This document shows positions 58,868-64,000 of a DNA stretch of 64,000 nucleotides, piece after piece. The notes beneath the pieces were generated by a model, which made no database searches, was not told the DNA's origin, and saw nothing but the letters and a program-made list of their open reading frames with translations. The stretch covers positions 186,001 through 250,000 of the forward strand of contig NZ_JADPVI010000001.1 of the NCBI RefSeq assembly GCF_015679325.1, written 5' to 3'. The translations under genes and the position numbers were made by a program. The DNA comes from Kaistella gelatinilytica. Its GTDB lineage: Bacteria; Bacteroidota; Bacteroidia; Flavobacteriales; Weeksellaceae. Numbering within the stretch: the stretch's first letter is position 1; every line of letters starts with the position of its first letter.

Positions 58868-60373
58868 ATGTCAAATCTTTGGAAAACAAAATCCCTCAGT
58901 TCACTTCTTGCAAGCGCAGAAGATTCGGAAAAGGGACTAAAAAGAACTCTTAGTGCAGCTTCACTGGTCGCCCTGGGAATTGGAGCTATTATTGGCGCAG
59001 GATTATTTTCTTTAACCGGAATTGCTGCTGCAGATAATGCAGGTCCAGCCGTGGTTTACTCCTTTATATTAGCTGCTTTAGGATGTGCATTTGCCGGACT
59101 TTGTTATGCTGAATTTGCCTCCATGATCCCAGTTGCAGGGAGTGCCTATACTTATTCTTATGCAACAATGGGTGAATTTATGGCCTGGATCATCGGCTGG
59201 GATTTAGTTCTTGAATACGCACTTGGAGCTGCCACGGTTGCCGCTTCATGGTCACAATATGTCGCAAAATTTATGCTGAGTTTCGGCATTACTTTACCCG
59301 TTTCCCTTTTGCATGGTCCATGGGACGTTATCGTAGATGCGAACGGCGTTTCTTCGACACCCGGAATTTTAAATCTACCTGCGATCCTGATCATTTGTTT
59401 GCTGTCTTTACTATTAATTAAAGGAACGAAGGAATCAGCGTTGATCAACAATATATTAGTAATTCTAAAAGTAACCGTAGTTTTAGTATTCATCGCACTT
59501 GGTTGGGGTTTCATCAATCCAGCGAATCATACTCCTTTTATTCCTATCAATCAAGGTGAAGTCTTGATGGATCAGGGGAAAATGGGTTTCTTTGAATTTT
59601 TCCAGAGTGATTATTTCGGACATTATGGTTGGAGCGGAATTTTACGTGGAGCCGGAGTTGTTTTCTTCGCATTCATCGGTTTTGACGCCGTAAGTACTGC
59701 AGCACAGGAAGCAAAAAATCCTCAAAAAGGAATGCCGATCGGAATTATCGGATCATTGATCATCTGTACCATATTATATGTGCTATTTTCTTACGTTTTG
59801 ACAGGTTTAGAAAATTATGTCAACTTCAAAGGAGATGCAAGTCCGGTGACAACAGCTTTTGCGAAAACTGGATATACCTTTTTAAATTCAGCCTTGACCA
59901 TTGCAATTATTGCAGGTTACACTTCCGTAATGTTGGTGATGTTGATGGGTCAGAGTCGTGTATTTTACAGCATGAGTGTTGATGGTTTGTTGCCTAAATT
60001 CTTCAGTGATCTTCACAAAACAAGTCAAACTCCCTGGAAAACCAACGTAGCGTTCATGATCTTCGTGAGTTTATTTGCAGGATTTGTACCCGTTTCAGAT
60101 TTAGGACACATGGTAAGTATCGGAACTTTATTTGCCTTCTCTCTCGTTTGTATCGGCGTGATCGTAATGAGAAAAACAAATCCAGATGCAGTTCGTGGTT
60201 TCCGCGTTCCATTTGTACCGGTTTTACCAATTTTAGGAGTGATCATTTGTGTGGCGTTAATGGCCGGTTTACCGAAAGAAAGTTGGGAACGACTTGCGAT
60301 TTGGTTGGCGCTCGGTTTAGTCGTTTACTTTGTTTACAGTAAGAAACATTCTAAGCTTAATAATGATAATTAA
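58868..60373 (+). CDS. APC-superfamily amino-acid permease (cationic amino-acid type)
   Basis: A 501-residue integral membrane protein with 12-14 helices. The N-terminal LVALGIGAIIGAGLFSLTG is the APC substrate-binding helix. Other blocks are CAFAGLCYAEFASMIPVAGSAYTYSY, GVVFFAFIGFDAVSTAAQEAKNPQKGMPIGI and AGYTSVMLVMLMGQSRVFYSMSVDGLLP. This pattern is that of YfnA/CAT-type permeases. It probably imports amino acids by proton symport; the exact substrate is unknown. The ATG at 58868 is chosen because the in-frame TTG at 58844 lies within the promoter. A strong terminator follows. Confidence 0.9.
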   Translation: MSNLWKTKSLSSLLASAEDSEKGLKRTLSAASLVALGIGAIIGAGLFSLTGIAAADNAGPAVVYSFILAALGCAFAGLCYAEFASMIPVAGSAYTYSYATMGEFMAWIIGWDLVLEYALGAATVAASWSQYVAKFMLSFGITLPVSLLHGPWDVIVDANGVSSTPGILNLPAILIICLLSLLLIKGTKESALINNILVILKVTVVLVFIALGWGFINPANHTPFIPINQGEVLMDQGKMGFFEFFQSDYFGHYGWSGILRGAGVVFFAFIGFDAVSTAAQEAKNPQKGMPIGIIGSLIICTILYVLFSYVLTGLENYVNFKGDASPVTTAFAKTGYTFLNSALTIAIIAGYTSVMLVMLMGQSRVFYSMSVDGLLPKFFSDLHKTSQTPWKTNVAFMIFVSLFAGFVPVSDLGHMVSIGTLFAFSLVCIGVIVMRKTNPDAVRGFRVPFVPVLPILGVIICVALMAGLPKESWERLAIWLALGLVVYFVYSKKHSKLNNDN

Positions 60374-60391
60374 GCGATATTAATTATACTG

Positions 60392-60422
60392 ATCCCGCCA
60401 ATTTTTGGCGGGATTTTTTTTT
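60392..60422 (+). terminator. Intrinsic terminator after the permease gene
   Basis: Ten-bp GC-rich stem ATCCCGCCAA/TTGGCGGGAT (60392-60401 with 60405-60414), 3-nt loop and nine Ts. Confidence 0.92.
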
Positions 60423-60444
60423 ACACTTCTATTTTTAAATTTTC

Positions 60445-60452
60445 TATTTTTG
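60445..60452 (+). promoter_or_regulatory. -7 box of the YCF48/BNR-like gene
   Basis: TATTTTTG, 15 nt before the ATG at 60468; matches TAnnTTTG and argues against the in-frame ATG at 60405, which lies in the terminator. Confidence 0.55.
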
Positions 60453-60467
60453 GGTAAATTATTTTTT

Positions 60468-61493
60468 ATGAAAAATGCTTTTAGGATTCTAATTTTTCTT
60501 TTTTGTCTGAATTTTTCTTTTGCGCAAAAAGTTGAATTTGAAACCCTATTGAAAGATCAAATTTCGATTCGTGCCTTACAGATCTACGATGGGAAAGTTT
60601 GGTATTCCGGAACTGATTCTAAATTTGGCTATGTCAGTTTAAAAGATTCTGCGGACAAAATGCAGATGAGACTTTCTGAGGAAAAACTCGAGTTTCGGAC
60701 TTTGGCGCAGGATTCTAAACAATTTTATGCTATTAATATTTTGAGTCCAGCGTACCTATTTGCTATAAATAAGAAATCGTTAAAATATAAGATAACCAAA
60801 GTTGACACTGCTAAAACTGCTTTTTTTGATGCTTTTATTTTTGATAAATTCGACAGAGGAATAGCAATCAGCGATCCGATGGAAAGTGGAAATGCTAATC
60901 CGCTCCTATTTTTTAAATCTGTGTTAAATCCAAAAGAAACAGTTAGACCGACTTTCCCAAAATATTTTCCGGGTGAAGCCCATTTCGCTGCAAGCAATAC
61001 CAATATTGCGATGAATGGCGATAAAGTCTGGATCGCAACAGGTGGAACACACTCAAGAATATTTAAATTTTCCTGGAGTGATCCAATGAAGTGGGAAGCG
61101 TTTGAAACACCATTCGTCCAGGGAACTTCTTCCACAGGAATTTATTCCATCGATTTTTACGATAAAAATTTCGGTATCGCAGTTGGTGGTGATTATACAA
61201 AACAAGCCGAAAATATCGACAATATTGCAACCACGAACGATGGTGGAAAAACCTGGCAAATTCAAGCTTCCGGGAAAAATACTGGTTATAAAACCTGCGT
61301 AAAGTTTCGTCCTAAATCTAAAGGAAAAGACATTATCGCAGTCGGTGATCAAAACATAGAATTCTCTTCTGATTACGGCAAAACATGGAAAACCATTTCT
61401 GAAGAAAAGGGATTGTATGTTTGTCAATGGATCGATCAGAATACGGTAGTTTTCGCCGGGAAAAACAGAATTGTGAAAATGAAAATTGAGTGA
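60468..61493 (+). CDS. Exported BNR/YCF48-like beta-propeller protein
   Basis: A 341-residue protein with a signal peptide (FRILIFLFCLNFSFA) and repeated propeller blades. Asp-box-like turns are visible in TNDGGKTWQI and SSDYGKTWKT, and blade strands in VWYSGTDSKFGYV, VWIATGGTHSRIF and FGIAVGGDY. Relatives are often labelled oxidoreductase without evidence. No catalytic residues can be assigned. It probably sits in the periplasm or at the surface; no T9SS tail is present. Confidence 0.72.
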   Translation: MKNAFRILIFLFCLNFSFAQKVEFETLLKDQISIRALQIYDGKVWYSGTDSKFGYVSLKDSADKMQMRLSEEKLEFRTLAQDSKQFYAINILSPAYLFAINKKSLKYKITKVDTAKTAFFDAFIFDKFDRGIAISDPMESGNANPLLFFKSVLNPKETVRPTFPKYFPGEAHFAASNTNIAMNGDKVWIATGGTHSRIFKFSWSDPMKWEAFETPFVQGTSSTGIYSIDFYDKNFGIAVGGDYTKQAENIDNIATTNDGGKTWQIQASGKNTGYKTCVKFRPKSKGKDIIAVGDQNIEFSSDYGKTWKTISEEKGLYVCQWIDQNTVVFAGKNRIVKMKIE

Positions 61494-61600
61494 TGCTTTT
61501 AAACATTGCTACGTTTTTTATTTGCATTAGAAACTGTCAAAACTCATTTTGACTGGTAAGAACTTTTAAGTCATAATTCGACAACTCCTAACAAATTTCG

Positions 61601-61608
61601 TATTTTTG
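61601..61608 (+). promoter_or_regulatory. -7 box of hemN
   Basis: TATTTTTG, 54 nt before the ATG at 61663; matches TAnnTTTG. No dyad like those at 57419 and 58019 is seen at the corresponding distance. Confidence 0.55.
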
Positions 61609-61662
61609 CACAACGAAATTTCAAACTGAATTTCAGAATTACAACTTAAACCAGAGTTAAAA

Positions 61663-63021
61663 ATGAATTCTTTAATCGATAAATATAATATTCCCGGACC
61701 TCGATATACGTCTTATCCGACCGTTCCTTTTTGGGATGATGCTAGTTTCAGCAGCGATTTATGGCAACAATCTGTCCTTAAAACATTTAATGAAACCAAT
61801 GATTCCGAAGGGATCTCCGTTTATATACACCTTCCTTTTTGTGAGCAGTTATGCACTTTTTGTGCGTGTCATAAGAGAATTACAAAGCAACATTCTGTAG
61901 AAACTCCTTATCTGGAATCTGTTTTGAAAGAGTGGGATCTGTATGTGAAACTTTTTGGCAGAACTCCAAAAATTAAAGAACTTCATTTAGGCGGCGGAAC
62001 ACCAACTTTTTTCTCGCCAGATAACTTGAGAATATTACTGGAAGGTATTTTTTCAAAAGCAGAAATCGCGGACAAACCACAATTTTCTTTTGAAGGACAT
62101 CCCAATAATACGACAAGAGAACATTTACAGACTTTATATGATTTAGGGTTCCGACGCGCCAGTTTTGGTGTTCAGGATTATGATCCTAAAGTTCAGAAAG
62201 CCATTAACCGAATTCAGCCTTTTGAAAACGTGAAAAACGTTACGGAAATGGCGCGTGAAATTGGTTACGAAGGTGTTTCTCACGATTTAGTGTTCGGACT
62301 ACCTTTCCATACGTGGGAAAAAATGGAATTTACAATTCGCAAAACGTTGGAATTAAAACCAGACCGTTTGGCTTTTTATTCTTACGCACACGTTCCCTGG
62401 ATCAAAGGCGTCGGACAAAGAGGTTTCGATGAAAATGATTTGCCAAGTGGGGAAGAAAAAAGAAAGCTTTACACCAACGGAAAAAAATTACTGGAAGAGT
62501 TAGGATATATCGAAGTAGGAATGGATCACTTTGCTTTGCCACACGATGATCTTTATCAATCGATGGTTTCCGGAGATATTCACCGGAATTTTATGGGATA
62601 CTCTTCCAGCAAAACCAAATTAATGGTTGGTTTGGGAATGTCTGCAATTTCAGATTCCTGGTATTCTTTTGCCCAAAGCAACAAAAGCGTTGAAGAGTAT
62701 CAAAAGCTTGTAGAACAAGGGATAATTCCTGTTGTTAAAGGTCATGTTTTGAATGAGGAAGACCTCATTATCAGACAGCATATTCTGAATTTGATGTGTC
62801 GTTTGGAAACTTCCTGGGATCTGCAAACCAGTTTCCCGGAAATCGAAAATGCTTTAGAATCTTTAAAGGAAATGGAAGCCGATGGTTTGGTAGAAATTTC
62901 TGACAACTCCATAAAGATCACCGATAAAGGTCGAGCCTTCACCAGAAATGTGGCGATGACTTTTGATTTAAGAATGATGCGAAACAAACCCGAAACCCGG
63001 ATTTTTTCGATGACGATATAA
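61663..63021 (+). CDS. hemN: Oxygen-independent coproporphyrinogen III oxidase
   Basis: Radical-SAM enzyme that decarboxylates coproporphyrinogen III to protoporphyrinogen IX without oxygen. The 452-residue protein has YIHLPFCEQLCTFCACHKR, which supplies the CxxxCxxC cluster ligands plus a fourth Cys two residues later, as in E. coli HemN. Other blocks are LHLGGGTPTFFSPDNL, RASFGVQDYDPKVQKAINRIQPFE, HDLVFGLPFHTW and GMDHFALP. The C-terminal helical domain is present (LNLMCRLETSW). This is the true HemN type rather than the HemW chaperone. A terminator follows. Confidence 0.95.
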   Translation: MNSLIDKYNIPGPRYTSYPTVPFWDDASFSSDLWQQSVLKTFNETNDSEGISVYIHLPFCEQLCTFCACHKRITKQHSVETPYLESVLKEWDLYVKLFGRTPKIKELHLGGGTPTFFSPDNLRILLEGIFSKAEIADKPQFSFEGHPNNTTREHLQTLYDLGFRRASFGVQDYDPKVQKAINRIQPFENVKNVTEMAREIGYEGVSHDLVFGLPFHTWEKMEFTIRKTLELKPDRLAFYSYAHVPWIKGVGQRGFDENDLPSGEEKRKLYTNGKKLLEELGYIEVGMDHFALPHDDLYQSMVSGDIHRNFMGYSSSKTKLMVGLGMSAISDSWYSFAQSNKSVEEYQKLVEQGIIPVVKGHVLNEEDLIIRQHILNLMCRLETSWDLQTSFPEIENALESLKEMEADGLVEISDNSIKITDKGRAFTRNVAMTFDLRMMRNKPETRIFSMTI

Positions 63022-63025
63022 AAAG

Positions 63026-63056
63026 AAAGCGGCTTGAGAAAGTCGCTTTTTTTTTT
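63026..63056 (+). terminator. Intrinsic terminator after hemN
   Basis: Ten-bp stem AAAGCGGCTT/AAGTCGCTTT with one G-U pair (63026-63035 with 63040-63049), GAGA loop and a T tract. Confidence 0.85.
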
Positions 63057-63149
63057 GGATGTTTTTGAAGTTCAGTAAAAGTTTGATTCAAAACTGTCGG
63101 CAGATTTGATTATCTTAGGGAAATAAAATATTGAAAAAAATTCCTTTCT

Positions 63150-63662
63150 ATGACCATTTCAAATAGTTCAATTAAAGATATTCCCGAGATATTCAGACTT
63201 TACAAACTCGCGACTGACTATCAAAAAATAAAATTTCCCGGAAATGTCTGGCCCGATTTCGATCTCGAATTTATCACCACAGAAGTTCTTGAAAATAGAC
63301 AGTTCAAAATTACCATCGATGACAAAATTGCCTGCATTTGGGCAATGACTTATAATGATTTAGCTATTTGGGAAGAGAAAGAAAACAATGATGCCATCTA
63401 CATTCATCGCATTGCGACAAACCCAGATTTTAGAGGGAATAATTTTGTCCAAATGATTGCGGATTGGTCCAAAGATTTTGCGAAAAAAGAAGATAAGAAG
63501 TTTGTCCGAATGGATACTTGTGGCCAGAACGATCGTCTAATTAATCATTATAAAAACTGTGGCTTTGAATTTTTAGGAATGAAAAGACTTCAAGCTTCTT
63601 CCGAATTACAGGCACATTATCAAGATGCAGATGTTTGTTATTTTGAGATTGAAGTGAATTAA
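63150..63662 (+). CDS. GNAT-family N-acetyltransferase
   Basis: A 170-residue cytoplasmic acetyltransferase. The GNAT fold shows in the N-terminal helix SSIKDIPEIFRLYKLA, the strand-turn IYIHRIATNPDFRGNNFVQMIADW that forms the acetyl-CoA-binding motif (RGNNF in place of the common GxGxG/A), and the C-terminal VRMDTCGQNDRLINHYKNCGFEFLG. The substrate is unknown. The next gene starts 17 nt downstream, so the two may be cotranscribed. Confidence 0.87.
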   Translation: MTISNSSIKDIPEIFRLYKLATDYQKIKFPGNVWPDFDLEFITTEVLENRQFKITIDDKIACIWAMTYNDLAIWEEKENNDAIYIHRIATNPDFRGNNFVQMIADWSKDFAKKEDKKFVRMDTCGQNDRLINHYKNCGFEFLGMKRLQASSELQAHYQDADVCYFEIEVN

Positions 63663-63679
63663 ATTTTCTTTAAAACGTG

Positions 63680-64000
63680 ATGACTAAATACTTTAGCCTA
63701 ATATTACTATTCATTTTTGCGTTTTTTTTCAGTCAGAAAAAGCAGTGTTACTGCGCAGAAGATTCGGAGATGAATAACGCCACAACTTCCTGTGAAACCA
63801 AAGTTCTGCAAAATGGCGGAAAATTGTACTGGCAATATAACTGTAATAAAATTTGGCTCACTTTAGAAAATAAAAAGAAGAAAATAGAAATTGATCAAAT
63901 AGATGTTTCTGATTTCGGGCTCACTTATCGTTTAGGATTTCACTTCATCAAAGAATATAAGAATAGTCTCTTGTTCCGAACTGGTTGTGGTGCGAACGGA
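63680..64000 (+). CDS. Exported Cys-rich protein of unknown function (5' part, runs off window)
   Basis: 107 codons are present with no stop. The N terminus is a signal peptide (YFSLILLFIFAFFFS), then a segment with CYCAEDSE, SCETKVL and YWQYNCNKIW (cysteines at regular spacing), suggesting disulfide bonds in the periplasm. No family recognised. ATG at 63680 is used; a GTG lies one base out of frame just before it. Confidence 0.55.
   Translation, partial: MTKYFSLILLFIFAFFFSQKKQCYCAEDSEMNNATTSCETKVLQNGGKLYWQYNCNKIWLTLENKKKKIEIDQIDVSDFGLTYRLGFHFIKEYKNSLLFRTGCGANG

Noticed and set aside
58844-58868. TTG start for the amino-acid permease
   Set aside because: The TTG is part of the TATTTTTG promoter box, so it would lie upstream of the transcript start.
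61561-61608. Fnr-type control of hemN by the same dyad
   Set aside because: At the distance seen in the efflux cluster the hemN upstream region shows no GTnAy-N4-rTnAC dyad.

Overview
The window is AT-rich chromosomal DNA from a flavobacterium, most likely the Chryseobacterium/Kaistella group (Weeksellaceae). The reasons are: type IX secretion genes in the flavobacterial order porV-porU-gldJ-murF, a secreted subtilase with a C-terminal type IX sorting domain, an S46 dipeptidyl peptidase, Bacteroidota-style -7 promoter boxes (TAnnTTTG), almost no Shine-Dalgarno sequences, and many compact hairpin terminators. I see no rRNA, prophage, insertion sequence or CRISPR array. Nearly everything is housekeeping or cell-envelope coding sequence.

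Layout. 1-3.7 kb: 5' part of S-adenosylhomocysteinase, a phosphopantetheinyl transferase and a FUSC-type membrane protein. 3.7-13.7 kb: type IX secretion block (porU-porV operon, divergent gldJ), then murF, a NUDIX hydrolase, an SRPBCC protein and a GldA-like ABC ATPase. 13.9-14.4 kb: tRNA-Ser, tRNA-Pro and tRNA-Arg on the minus strand plus a decayed, duplicated tRNA-Arg tail. 14.5-25.2 kb: amidase lipoprotein, aspartate ammonia-lyase, M16 peptidase, a DUF5723-like protein, an acidic-specific DPP11-type peptidase and two unknown genes. 25.2-30.3 kb: glycogen genes glgB and glgA beside a divergent esterase. 30.3-38.6 kb: pore-loop protein, DMT transporter, membrane nuclease/phosphatase, L,D-transpeptidase, aspartyl-protease/PDZ protein and PEP carboxylase. 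38.7-44.5 kb: T9SS subtilase, a KRKYTKK-repeat secreted protein, a sugar aminotransferase, a toxin-antitoxin pair and an UDP-glucose 4-epimerase. 44.6-50.7 kb: outer-membrane receptor, mltG, dapF, pnuC and a small beta-barrel. 50.7-58.6 kb: an efflux cluster (below). 58.8-64 kb: amino-acid permease, BNR/YCF48-like protein, hemN, a GNAT acetyltransferase and a truncated secreted protein.

The most coherent accessory unit is the minus-strand cluster crp/fnr-type regulator, rhodanese, TolC, membrane-fusion protein, RND permease, PII-like protein, YgaP-like (DUF2892) membrane protein. It carries the two halves of Escherichia coli YgaP as separate genes at opposite ends of a tripartite pump. Two 14-bp dyads (GTnAy-N4-rTnAC) lie upstream of the rhodanese and TolC genes, each centred exactly 29.5 bp from the distal edge of a -7 box, which is the position expected of a class II Crp/Fnr activator site. 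I infer a small regulon, perhaps for sulfane-sulfur or redox stress; the substrate cannot be read from the sequence.

Other points of interest are four genes (murF, ppc, pnuC and the crp/fnr gene) whose -7 box ends only 4-5 nt before the ATG, implying leaderless mRNAs; a seven-unit array with a 21-22 bp period at about 50.8 kb; and a two-helix pore protein with a non-canonical filter.
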